Below are positions 1 to 9,642 of a stretch of DNA of 64,000 bases, one piece after another. How positions within the stretch are numbered: the first letter of the stretch is position 1; each line of letters starts with the position of its first letter. The stretch spans positions 62,001-126,000 of the forward strand of contig JAUKTV010000020.1 in the NCBI GenBank assembly GCA_030549205.1, given 5' to 3'. A program made the translations under genes and the position numbers. Below the pieces are notes generated by a model. It did not search any database, had not been told where the DNA came from, and worked only from the letters and a program-made list of their open reading frames with translations. The stretch comes from Apiosordaria backusii (Eukaryota > Ascomycota > Sordariomycetes > Sordariales > Lasiosphaeriaceae).

Positions 1-2
1 AT

Positions 3-110
3 GGTAAGGGGCAGAAGGGGTTGAGACACGATCATGAAGGAAGTCGGTACAAGTATGATGTGTACCGGGAGGATCAGCCTTATGTGGCCGAGACATGCGC
101 AAAGGCTTGA
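3..110 (+). CDS. Possible C-terminal exon of a gene entering from the left edge
   Basis: The frame that starts at base 3 is open from the window edge to a TGA at 108-110. It gives about 35 hydrophilic residues ending in DQPYVAETCAKA. The composition (charged and aromatic, with no low-complexity runs) looks protein-like, and the frame has no start codon, so it would be the last exon of a gene lying mostly outside the window. I do not recognise the family. A 35-codon open frame can occur by chance, so this is only a candidate. Confidence 0.28.
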   Translation, partial: GKGQKGLRHDHEGSRYKYDVYREDQPYVAETCAKA

Positions 111-733
111 GCCTTGGGCCCTTCACAAACGCAGACGCGTGTGGATATCTAGCTCCGGGACGATTCCTTATAAAATCATCTGCTTCTCAAATCGAGTCTT
201 GTATTCGACGGAGACCAGCCCCTTCCTAATCACCATGGCCTGCACCTTCATGTTGATAAAAGAAGACCTCATTGCCACCAGCAAGTTCCGATACCGGAAG
301 AGCTCAGACAGACCCTAACCCTGTCTTACCCCTGAGCCCCTTTTCAAGTGTTTTTCTTACCTCGGTACTACATTGGAGAGTGTAACATAGAAAGACCAGC
401 CAAGCAATCTAAAAACTAGTAGCAAGGCATCGTGTGGCATATTGTAAGGTGATTTTTGTTTCGACTAGATGCCTCTATTCCCATGTCGGTCAAGCGGGCG
501 GAGCTTCGGAAAATTCCCACCCTGACTCATCAAGGCGTTTCAACCAACACCGTTCATATGAAAAATTGACAACTACGCCCTTCCAACAACAACACCACTC
601 CAGCCCAACTGCACAAAAGCCCTTCGCGGCCCTTTCTTTCCTTGCAAGAATCCAAGTCGTCTCCATTTTCTCAACAAGTCTTTGACCCCCAGCGCCACCC
701 CCACCAAAGCTCAAACTTTCCAGTTTCTCCGAG
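111..733. other. Intergenic region upstream of the GNAT gene
   Basis: No gene can be supported here. The last 150 bases before the ATG at 734 are rich in C and A with several CAA/CAC runs, a common look for a fungal 5' leader. Short open frames at 34-318 and 434-685 have no recognisable protein features. Confidence 0.5.
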
Positions 734-1291
734 ATGGCCACCCCAAAACCTCTCACCTTCCGCCTCGCCACCCCAAAAGATGCACCCGCCCTCCAACCCC
801 TAGTGCAGTCCGCCTACCGCGGCGAAACCAGCCGCAAAGGCTGGACAAGCGAAGCCGACCTCCTCGTCGGCACCCGCATCAACGTCGCCGGCATCGTCGA
901 GAAGATCGAAACCCCCAACAGCGCTGTCATCATGGCCTTTTCCCCATCACTCAACAACGCCCTTGTTGCCTGCTGCGAGGTCCTCTTGAAGCCTTCTCGG
1001 AAGATCGGCTATTTCGGCATGTTCGCTGTGGACCCCACTCTTCAAGCCGGCGGGATTGGAAGGCAGGTGCTGGTGAACGCGGAGCAGTATGCGAAGATCC
1101 ATGGGGCGGAGAAGATGGAGATGACGGTTATCTGGACGAGGAAGGAGCTGATTGAGTGGTATGTCAGGAGGGGGTACACGGTCACGGACGAGAGGAGGGA
1201 GTTTCCGCATGAGGAGCTGGCGAAGATGGATGGGGAAAATAGGGCGTTGGTGGAGGACTTGTGGTTCAAGGTTTTGGTGAAGGAGTTGTGA
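734..1291 (+). CDS. GNAT-family N-acetyltransferase
   Basis: This is a single-exon gene of 185 residues, the usual size of a one-domain GNAT enzyme that moves an acetyl group from acetyl-CoA to an amine. The N-terminal strand LTFRLATPKDAPALQPLV begins the fold. Motif A, the acetyl-CoA pyrophosphate loop, is visible as FAVDPTLQAGGIGRQVL (about residues 96-112), matching the Q/R-x-x-G-x-G/A rule. A typical motif B follows at ELIEWYVRRGYTV. The start is the first ATG of the frame, in a good context (GAGATGGCC). There is no signal peptide or membrane segment, so it should be cytosolic or nuclear. The substrate cannot be read from the sequence; small molecules and protein N-termini are both possible. 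Codon use shifts from C-ending in the first half to G-ending in the second, which I take as normal. Confidence 0.85.
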   Translation: MATPKPLTFRLATPKDAPALQPLVQSAYRGETSRKGWTSEADLLVGTRINVAGIVEKIETPNSAVIMAFSPSLNNALVACCEVLLKPSRKIGYFGMFAVDPTLQAGGIGRQVLVNAEQYAKIHGAEKMEMTVIWTRKELIEWYVRRGYTVTDERREFPHEELAKMDGENRALVEDLWFKVLVKEL

Positions 1292-1931
1292 TTTGTTCGA
1301 GAGAGGGAAAGGGTCGAGGGGGGGTTGTGCGTAGTGGCGATAACTCTGGTGCCAGGCCTCGGTGCATTTTTTGATGGCAATACCTTGACAAGCGGCCAGG
1401 CATTTGTGACTGGAGTCTGCTACATCAAAGCTTGATCTCAATACAAGATAAATAAACAACAGAAAAACAGTCGAATAAAGATCGTTGAGACCAACAGTCC
1501 GCAGGACCAGTCCGTTGTGTTGAAATATCTTGGTTGTATGCTGATACATGACCTTGACGTTGGCAAACCATTACACATCAGGAGAGCTTACCATACTTGA
1601 ATAGCCAAGTTTGTCGGATTTGTTCAGGTAGAGTCGAGTGTTGGGCAAGGGCGGCCTCTTTGAAAAGATGGCCCTGTCTGTCGTTGGCTGAAGTTTGATG
1701 CAATCCAGGAGCCTCATGTGATCAAGGCAGGTGGATCAAGGGAACTGGTCAAAGCGGAAGGAGCAAGTCTAAAATGACTGCTGAAACCCCCACCTTCCTC
1801 TCAGTCTGCACTTTCTTTCTGGCATTTAGGTTACCTGCAGCCCCGCCGTCTACTGAAGACTTCTCCCTCCCCATCGATTTCGACAACACCGCCTGAAACA
1901 CCAAGCCGTTTGGCGTTTGACATCAAGCAAC
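1292..1931. other. Intergenic region between the GNAT gene and the first hypothetical paralogue
   Basis: This holds the GNAT 3' end and the promoter and leader of the next gene. The last 100 bases are C-rich (CCGCCGTC, CTCCCTCCCC) and end in CAACATG. I see no other gene or repeat. Confidence 0.45.
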
Positions 1932-2975
1932 ATGTCGGTCAACGCGCCTCCCGAAATGGATGACAAAACCAACGCTGAGTTCGAGCGACTGATCAGTGAG
2001 ACTTTGACCAACCCCAGAGCGACTACCGTCGTTGACTCGGAGTTTGGCGTTGGCGTTAGTTCTATCTTTGGTCGATCCTCGCACGAGAATTACGGCGAAT
2101 GGCTCAAGAGCTTGATCTCGGGATTAAACGGCGAAAAGGGGACGCCTTATCCCTTCTCCACTTCTGGATTTCAGCGACACGTTTATAATTTTGGATTCAA
2201 TAGACCAGAGCAGCGGCTTCAAGTTTACAGTCGATACGCCAAGATTGTATGTGCCGAGTATTACGACACTCCGCCCACGCCGACCCATCCTAATCAGGTC
2301 GGATACGAGGAGTTTCACTGGAAGACTTGGAACCAGCTCTACAAAGCCAGTAGGTTGCCTGTATTGCAGTGCAACTCTTCAACGTCGAACCCAACTAACA
2401 CTTGTTCAGAGCACAGGTCGCTCCCCATTGTGGAGACATCTCTTTACGAGCAGGACTGGTTCAAACTGAAGAAGGCAGGATTGTCCGAGGAATACAAACT
2501 GTACTATCAGTGGCGTCGCGATCTCGAGAAAGGCCAACCTTTGACCCCTGGTCCGTCCATATTCAGCAACCCTCAAACTTCAATGGCCTCAACTCATCAC
2601 CCCACCGTGACCCCGAATCCCTTCACAGCTCCCATCTCCCAAGCATCCGCCGCTGAGGGAAAGAGGAAGGCACCTGAGTCTTCAGCATCCGACAACTTGC
2701 ATCCTGCGGCGAAAAGAGAGTGCTCCGACCTAGCCGTTGGCATGCCCCCATCTGAAGAACTTGTGAGCGGAGAAAGGCTGGCCTCCAAGGTGAAGGGTAG
2801 CTACGAAGAGTCACGACTGCAGTGGGGAGACAGCAAGCGCAAGCGAGTTTACCTGGCCGAGATTGAGTTGACAGCGGAGGAGTTTCAAGCATCACGCAAT
2901 GACTCGTTTACCGTCAGATATCTTGCCAAGGATGGCTCAGTTATCAAGGGTAAGCTCAAGATCTGCGATGACTGA
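1932..2975 (+). CDS. Hypothetical protein, paralogue of the next gene (copy A)
   Basis: Two exons, 1932-2349 and 2410-2975, give 327 residues. The 60-nt intron has donor GTAGGT, branch CTAAC and acceptor CAG. Because it is a multiple of three, the frame reads through it, but splicing removes a Ser/Thr/Asn-rich insert. I chose the ATG at 1932, the first in frame, in a good CAACATG context. The protein is soluble, with no signal peptide or membrane segment. The middle contains AGLSEEYKLYYQWRRDLEKG, closely like EEYKLYFEHRKEFEKRHP in the gene at 3628-4345. That gene also has a phase-1 intron at the matching place, so the two are probably diverged tandem copies. The C-terminal half is Ser/Pro-rich with basic clusters (GKRKAPES, AAKREC, SKRKRVYL) that could be nuclear signals. 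I do not recognise the family and assign no function. Confidence 0.7.
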   Translation: MSVNAPPEMDDKTNAEFERLISETLTNPRATTVVDSEFGVGVSSIFGRSSHENYGEWLKSLISGLNGEKGTPYPFSTSGFQRHVYNFGFNRPEQRLQVYSRYAKIVCAEYYDTPPTPTHPNQVGYEEFHWKTWNQLYKASRLPVLQCNSSTSNPTNTCSEHRSLPIVETSLYEQDWFKLKKAGLSEEYKLYYQWRRDLEKGQPLTPGPSIFSNPQTSMASTHHPTVTPNPFTAPISQASAAEGKRKAPESSASDNLHPAAKRECSDLAVGMPPSEELVSGERLASKVKGSYEESRLQWGDSKRKRVYLAEIELTAEEFQASRNDSFTVRYLAKDGSVIKGKLKICDD

Positions 2976-3627
2976 GCGCCCCTAGGAGACAGAGATGTAT
3001 GGGAAATTGCACTCTCATATGGTTTGGGAATGATGGCTAGAGGTACTTGAGCACACGGTGGAGATGATATGCTGGATTTCGCAGATAGTGGGAATCAAGG
3101 ATGCCCTTAAGGCTGTATGTAGGTGAATCAAGCATACCAGGTAGCTATTTGTTCTTGTACAAGTGGTATCTCTCCAGATCATATCGCAATTCCAGGGCAT
3201 CAAGCACGTGTCGAGGGCAAGCCCATTGCTATTGTAAACACAACATCGATGTCAGCAATGGTGGCGGAGATGATAGCAAGATAAACCCTACCTTATACAT
3301 CGTCAACATGACCCAATCAGGTCTCTCACACACCGACCACGAAAAGTAGCTGCGCTCCATGTCCCCGCCAGTACGTCCACTAGGTACCTTAGGTAGGTAA
3401 GTACCTCAGATAGACATCTTGACCGACTTCTGACAAAATAAGGCGAGAGGCGAGTGGTCCATCCGCAAGGCTGCAAGTGAATAAGCACCCGGCACGCCGA
3501 GCAATCCGAATAATGCTCAAGTGCCTGCGACTCACAGTTTGCTTTTTTATTTGCAAACAAACCTGACCTTCTCGGCAGACTTTCGACTCCTTCTGACCAC
3601 TTCGACAACAAACCGAGACGCGCCAAA
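2976..3627. other. Intergenic region between the two paralogues, with a TAGGTA motif cluster
   Basis: At 3381-3406 the sequence TAGGTACCTTAGGTAGGTAA followed by GTACCT is an overlapping set of TAGGTA/TACCTA units. The same motif recurs at many other non-coding sites in this window. The remainder looks like 3' flank and promoter. Confidence 0.5.
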
Positions 3628-4345
3628 ATGGATCCGACCCTTGCGAAAGAGCTCTTGGATCTTCTCTCCGCCTGCGAGGCCCTCCGTCCCGCTTGCTCTG
3701 ACGACGCCAACTGGTGGAAAGACGCGAGCATACCCATGGATAAAAAAGCGCTCGAGTCGATGGCCTGGCTTTTTCTCGGCACTCGGCCGGATGGCACACC
3801 CGCTCAGTTCAACGAGAAGTTTATCGAAAGCACCAAAGCCGCCTTCGACACGTTCTACACAATCTTCTACCAGCGGGAGCCCGAGACGGTGTCCTACCGC
3901 GACCTCTGTCACGAGGTCTGGCACGAATTTGCCCGTCCATGTAAGTTTACGAACATTTCAGACTATGCTCTCGATGAGCTCAAAGATGACTTGTTTGGGT
4001 TCAGATGACAATGAGGCCGAAAGGAAGACATTCCTTACAGAGTTTCGGAGAGCTGGACTCTCGTTCGGGCGTGGCTTGCCACAGGCCGACAAGGAGAAGA
4101 GCCCGGTTTGCGAGGAATACAAGTTGTACTTCGAGCATCGCAAGGAATTCGAGAAACGCCACCCGAATCTTTGCCGCCAGAGGTTGCGGATGGTGATACC
4201 TTTGAGAATGCGGGTTGTGGAATGCTCTACTATTCTCGATACTGATCATGGGGGACGTCAGATTGTCGAGGTGCTGGTAGAGCCTGAGATCGAATCTTCC
4301 GCTCCTGAAACTCGGGCGAGGAAGAGGGCCAAGAATCAGGCGTAG
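3628..4345 (+). CDS. Hypothetical protein, paralogue of the preceding gene (copy B)
   Basis: Two exons, 3628-3940 and 4005-4345, give 217 residues. The 64-nt intron has donor GTAAGT and acceptor TTCAG. It is phase 1, as in copy A, and splicing joins FARP to YDNEAERK. The first exon encodes a helical, acidic segment (residues 1-104) with the stretch EPETVSYRDLCHEVWHEF. The second carries RRAGLSFG, then a segment of roughly 17 residues absent from copy A, then EEYKLYFEHRKEFEKRHP, the block shared with copy A. The end is basic (ETRARKRAKNQA) and may act in nuclear import. The protein is about 110 residues shorter than copy A because it lacks the long Ser/Pro-rich tail. No catalytic motif is visible, so no function is assigned. 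The orientation and 0.65 kb spacing relative to copy A fit tandem duplication. Confidence 0.72.
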
Positions 4346-4857
4346 AGTTCTTTGGAGGATTATTCGGATATTTATTACGGCACTGTACTTGAGGCGGAAA
4401 GACCTGGTGTACTCTAGAGAACGTAGCAAAGAACCTCCTATTGATTCCCTAAGTCATTGCGGCTCTTTTTTGGAGGCTTCGTATATGCCATTCAATCCAG
4501 GTGATCAACAATATCTACAGTAAAATAGCTGCTAAGCGATTGTAGGGAGTCTCGCTCTTCACTTCCGCCATTAACATTCAAAAAGTCATCTAATAGTTGA
4601 TAAGTGCAATGGACCTGCTGGCAAAATCACAACAAACTATCCTCGAATCTTAGGTGCTGTTTATATTCAGGTGAAAGCTTGGAGCGCTGCCTGGCCATTC
4701 CCCAGTGCTCTCCCACGAACTTTTCCGCTGAGACAGCAACCTGCGACTCTCATCTCATAACAGACCCCTCGTTTGACCACCCAGACCTTTTACCTTTTCT
4801 TCCCGAACAACAACACCAACAACAGCCCTGAGTGTCTGCATCATAAAGCCAGTCACC
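4346..4857. other. Intergenic region before the small orphan gene
   Basis: This holds the copy B 3' flank and the leader of the next gene. The leader is rich in CAA and CAC triplets just before CACCATGG at 4858, an excellent start context. Nothing else is seen. Confidence 0.45.
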
Positions 4858-5597
4858 ATGGATTCCCAGCAGCCCGGAGTCAAGCACAGTGAGTCCCTCT
4901 CCCCTACTTGGGTAATTCTTTAATTCCTGCTCTCCTCCATAGCTAACCTCCTTCTCCTTCCACCCACCCAGCCTTCTGCGACTGCACCAATCCTTCTCAC
5001 AACCACCAACCCCCCCTCCGCCTTCCCAAGACCTATCGCCGCCCTGACTGGGTCCGCGACAAGCCCCTCGTTGAGAACTTCCTCACCGGCTGCGACCTCA
5101 GCGAGCGCCTTATGTACCAGCGCGTCCCGGAGCCCGACTACGTCGACTGGATCATCGACACCCACCGCCGCCCCGGCGTCTTCCACTACCTCGCCAAGAT
5201 CGGCGCCATCGTCACCCCCACAGTCCAAAAGTACCAGGGCGTCCAGGCCTTGGAGCTCAGCCTCATGATGATCGCCGTCGCTCACGACTGCCCCGTCATC
5301 GACGTCTACTACGAGGTCTACGTCCCGATCGGCAGCGAAAAGGACAGGGAGGAGATGCGCGTTCGGGGCTTGGTCTGGGGCCGGCAGCTGATTCGCGACG
5401 AGGTGCGCGGGGTGAGCTGGCTGTCGATTGCCGATGAGCGCGAGTACCTCCATGTGTGCTCGGCGCATCAGGCCAGGATCACGGGCACGCCTTGGGGGGT
5501 CAAGGCGCTGAGTTATGACATTCTGACCAGGGTGCGTCAGCACAATGGGATGATTGTCAAGTTGGCGCTGAGGTTCTCGAGGAAGTTTACTCGTTGA
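4858..5597 (+). CDS. Small conserved-looking hypothetical protein
   Basis: Two exons, 4858-4888 and 4972-5597, give 218 residues. The 83-nt intron has donor GTGAGT, a GCTAAC branch and acceptor CCCAG. It splits the tenth codon region, joining VKH to TFCDCTNPSHNH. The N-terminal CDCTNPSHNHQ has Cys and His residues at metal-binding spacings, but it is too short to call a zinc finger. The rest is a compact soluble domain with motifs such as DWIIDTHRRPGVFHYLAKIG and HDCPVIDVYYEVYVPIGSEK. There is no signal peptide or membrane segment. The strong C-ending codon bias of the first 400 bases supports real coding. I do not recognise the family. A second AG lies at 4942, before the branch site, and is unlikely to be used. 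Confidence 0.72.
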
Positions 5598-6945
5598 ATG
5601 GGGGAGGACTGGGCTGGAGGGTAGGAGGGCCAAGTCCCAGGAGTAAGCATCGAGAAGGACCTTGATAGCATGATGGAGGGCTACCCATTAGGAGATAGGA
5701 TGAGCCTAAATCGGTCAAATAAACAAAGAGTCATACATGGCTGTCATCATACATGGCTGTCAGTTTTGAGGACCACGAACACGTGAGGTCCTGCAAGCTT
5801 GATTTGCTTCCACGCCAGGGGTGCAATTAGAAGCCCCGTCCTGGGAAGTTTTGTCTAACCGGTGGAAAATGCACTTCAATACCTACTGTCAGGAGATCGA
5901 GATTTGTTCCTCTACGTGATCTTTCTGATGAGAACTCTTTGAGACAGGGCAAAGAAAACGCTATCGGCGAAGCGTATCGATCGATATCCTACCGATTCAT
6001 GCAACGGTACCAATTCTCAGCAAAGAACATCCTGTCTCACTTCCGATATTGTTTAGAAGGCCCAGTTCCATTTACGCTGGATTGGGATCAAGAAAAGCAA
6101 GCTAAACTAGGAAATATTGATGGTGACGCTGTCAAGTATGTGAGGTACATATCGGTAAATGTCAGACGAAGAAGTAAGTCGTAACACTCTATACATAGCA
6201 CCCAGTCCTTTGCTTGCTGATTGTAGTGGAAGATTTCTAGCTTCTGAATTCCAAGAGAATCTTGCACGGACGGAAAAGGGGGAATTTGAAGGTGATATGT
6301 TCTGGTTGTCGCAACTATTCCTTAATCCACGCCCTTCGGCATAGCTGTAGATGTGCATTTGTTTTCCAATAGGCTACGAACATGAAATGAGCCATAATTC
6401 CAATGTGAATCTCTTTCGTTGCACAGTTGGACACTTTGGTATACCCACATTCAAGACATTCGATCAGCTTTACGATTACGGCTACTCAACCCCGCTTGCC
6501 TTCACGGCTTCAGCCCTTGCTCTCCCTGTTCAGGCTTTGCTCACCCTGCTCAGGAGATCTCCACTTCTGCTCAGGTTAAAGCGGCAAGTGCTCAGGTCCA
6601 AGAACGGAAATGGAAATTGTTCATGTCGGGATTCCGATCTTGTTCTGGATGTATGTAACATGTGGACGAAGACCGTTTGGCTTTGACTTTCTACAAAACC
6701 ATCGATCCATCATAGTCTTGGTTAAGCTACATAGAGTACTCTAGACATAGTCAACATTCCAACACAGCAATCAGTGGCCAATGAAAAACACAACCAAGGA
6801 CACCTCAAGGTTACAATTTTTACTGGTTTTATTGCGTGTGGCTAACACTATTGAAAATTCCACTGGAACATGAGAAGTTGTTCATCATGTATCCCGTGTC
6901 CCCACGTCATCCTAGCAGAATCCACCTGGCACATGGTCCTTGCGC
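5598..6945. other. Intergenic region with a possible unannotated small spliced gene
   Basis: About 1.35 kb without a confident gene. An open frame from 5831 to about 6174 (no ATG until about 5998) reads like protein and runs into an intron-like stretch at 6174-6229 (GTAAGT to GATTGTAG). Splicing would end the frame within a few codons. This could be the end of a gene with unseen upstream exons, or chance. The plus strand at 6680-6945 is probably the 3' flank of the CVNH gene. Confidence 0.35.
5731..5762. repeat. Perfect 16-bp tandem duplication
   Basis: TCATACATGGCTGTCA occurs twice with no gap, at 5731-5746 and 5747-5762. It lies 134 bases after the stop of the small orphan gene. It is probably a recent slip or unequal-exchange duplication. 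Confidence 0.9.
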
Positions 6946-7399
6946 TTACTCTGTTCAGAGTTGCTGGTTAGCAACATCATCCGCATGAAAGCTGAGGGGG
7001 TGAATCAACGACGTACCGAGCTGGAACTTGCCGCCGGCGTTGGTGAGGCGCTCGGCGAGGTTGACGTCGTGCCAGTTGACGTCGCCGTTCAAGTTGGTAA
7101 GACCGGCACGGAGAATGGGGACACCGTCACCCTCCATGGCGAAGGTGATGCCCTGGGCGCTGTGGGAGAAGTTTTCGCCCCCCCAGCTGAAGATGCCTGC
7201 ACAGAGAAGACAAATGGTCAATGACCCATGAAGGCAAACCATTCCAGGAGAGATAAATAGACATACCGTCGTCGTTGCCGAGAACTGTGTCGAGGTCAAA
7301 CTCGGCGTCAACCATCTCACCCTCGCCGTTGTCGAGACGGGCACGGAGGATGTGACCGTCATCGACGCGGATATCCTGGGCAGAGAGGTGGAAAGACAT
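6946..7399 (-). CDS. Cyanovirin-N homology (CVNH) protein
   Basis: On the minus strand, exons 7399-7267, 7196-7017 and 6950-6946 give 105 residues, the normal length of a one-domain CVNH protein. The two pseudo-symmetric halves of the fold are plain: SFHLSAQDIRVDDGHILRAR with DLDTVLGND, then FSWGGENFSHSAQGI with VPILRAGLTNLNGDV. CVNH proteins are small, usually cytosolic lectins that bind mannose-rich glycans; their role in fungi is not settled. There is no signal peptide. Introns of 70 and 66 nt have donors GTATGT and GTACGT. The second has a GCTAAC branch and a CTGAACAG acceptor. The final coding exon is only AG plus the TAA stop, completing the terminal codon to Glu as KFQLE, the expected end of the domain. 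Without that splice the frame runs on for 17 unrelated residues. The upstream neighbour is a 2.2 kb gene-free stretch. Confidence 0.9.
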
Positions 7400-9642
7400 G
7401 GTGTCTGATGCGTTTTTTGGCGAGAGTGTTGTCTTGGTGGTTTGGTTTGGTTTGAGATGTCGAGTTCGAACTTCTGGAAGAGTGCGGGAAGGTATTTATG
7501 CTTGTTTCCTAGCTACCCAAGAGGGGGGCCGGCCATCCCCACTGAGACTCCATTTCTGCGGTATGTGCCGCATATCCGAACTCGTGTCTTGTTCTTGCCC
7601 GCGAGCTGCGGAGGCCTCAAATGTCTACCTCCACCTTCCATATTGCAGGTTGTTGTTGTTCGGAGAGGCATGGAAATCACGCGATGAATCGACGTCCTTG
7701 GCGAGGGGGAAGGGGGGATGGCGGAGGAGGGGCGAGATGACATTGTGGAGCAGACAGCAAATTGCTTGGCGGAGGGGTTCTTGGAGTTTCATTGTCTGGA
7801 GATGGCAGGCGCTTCTGTACCTATCTCTTGGGTGGTAGAAAGGGCCAAGACGCTGAGAGAAGCGGGCGCGGCCACGCAAGCAGAATGGCGCCATTGCCGT
7901 TCAGATAAATGCAGTCGAGCTTCAGATATCCAATGACGCCGGCTGTAAGGTTACGCTACGCCTTCTGGGCTGCGGCTGGCTGGGCGGGAGTTGGCGGGAG
8001 ATGATGCAGTTGTGTGGATTCAGTGGAGGTTCTGTGGAGTTCTGACTCGACCCCTCAAGGTGCCCAACCCCAAGCATCACAACGAGCCCGCTGCGGCCTG
8101 GGAGCGACTTCATCTCCATCCAACATGGATTGCGCGGTTATTGGAAATGTTTGACCATTTCTCCCGCGCGGCTAGCAATCGTGTTGGTGTGTGTTTGGTA
8201 ATTACAAATCTGCATATTGCTCGGCATCCAAATCCCGAAAAAGGGGCAATCATCACCAAACAAACACGGATTGGATTGGCTGCTGGCGGCCTCTCGCCCA
8301 CTTGCTGCTCCCCAATTCATTCGTCTGGAGATGAAGCTGTGTGTTACATGACGTCAGACCTGAATGTTTGCACCTACGGGAAGCGGCAGGTTTGAAGTGG
8401 TTGGATTATGAAGACTGGATGCTCTGTCAAGCGCAAAGCCAGCAGCTCTCGGCCGGTCAACCACCAGCCATGTTTGACTCGACACCCAACTCCATGATGT
8501 TGACTGAGCAAATAGAACATCTTCATAGTGATTTTGAGACCTAAAAACCAAATGGAAATCTATGAGAAGTTTGCCAGCACTACTTGAGTGTGTTCGATAT
8601 ACAAGCCGTCCATTTTAGTGTGGGAATAACGACTGTGCTAATCCAGTTGGTATGTCCAGCGTCAGGTTAGATAGGTACCTAGGTGTAGGCATGCATACCT
8701 AAGGAATAGCTTTATTGCTTCTCTAGTCAGTCACTTCGAATGAACGCCACCCAATGTCCAACCTGGTTTTCTCTTATAACCCTTTTTCTTCTGAAACGTC
8801 CGATGGTAGGACATCACGCGCTTACTTACCTACATAACCCCATCCTCTTCTGACTACACATCCCAATTGCAACTTCTTCTACCGGTCAAGCCACGTGAGT
8901 TAGCCAGCTCCTAAACGTCCTTTAGGTAATATAAAGACCCTTATTCACGTCTTCATCTAAAGTTCCAAGCGTCTAGGAGAATGAGACACTAGACCTGAAG
9001 CATGGCCATCGAACACAACCAGACGTCGGAAACGTGGGGTGCCTAGAATTCCTACATCACACAAAGCTTCTCTGTATTTTACTCTACGGTCGACTCCATT
9101 GTGTGTCTGGCTGGTCTTTTCCAGAGACCAATACCAAGACGGCACATTGCGTTCATTATAAGGGTTGCTCTGTAATGGTTGGCCACCACGACAGCGGCGC
9201 CGTTAGACTTGTCACCGCCGAACTCCAAGGTACAGGAGATGTGTCTGCAGTCTTCCAGTCGGCAAGTGGCCTGATTGCTGTGACAACGTCGATCTTAGCT
9301 GGGTGATTCCTGACACAACCACCTTTCAGGTTTCCTACGGAAGTTGTCGGCAACATGGTGATACCGATACCTGAATGTTGTGTCGAGTTTGAAGCTACAC
9401 AACCCGTTTGGTTGAAACGTGCAATCCCCGTCCCAATCTAGTCTCGGGTAGGTCAAGATCGAGATGATCAAACCTGTTCAGACGGATTCCGTTGGCTGTT
9501 ACATATATGATAGATCATGGCACTTGACTGGCAGCCATTGCTCATCACCACGGAACACGACATCCTGCCAGTACAATAGCTCCTTCATTCACCTGGTTCT
9601 CTGCAGCTGTCGCGCACCATTTCGCGCGTCTCCTGTCTCATT
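7400..9642. other. 2.2 kb gene-free divergent region between CVNH and the aspartic protease
   Basis: This holds the promoters of the CVNH gene (minus) and of the protease (plus). It contains a palindromic TGACGTCA at 8349-8356 and TAGGTA/TACCTA motifs at 8671-8704 and 8821-8833. The open frames in it (for example 7398-7838 and 7991-8395) have no recognisable protein features, so I call no gene. Confidence 0.5.
8349..8356. promoter_or_regulatory. TGACGTCA palindrome (CRE/ATF-type site)
   Basis: This is an exact 8-bp CRE palindrome, the known binding site of ATF/CREB bZIP factors such as fungal AtfA. It lies 950 bases upstream of the CVNH start and 1.3 kb upstream of the protease, far for a fungal promoter. 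Its function is inferred from the sequence only. Confidence 0.35.
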
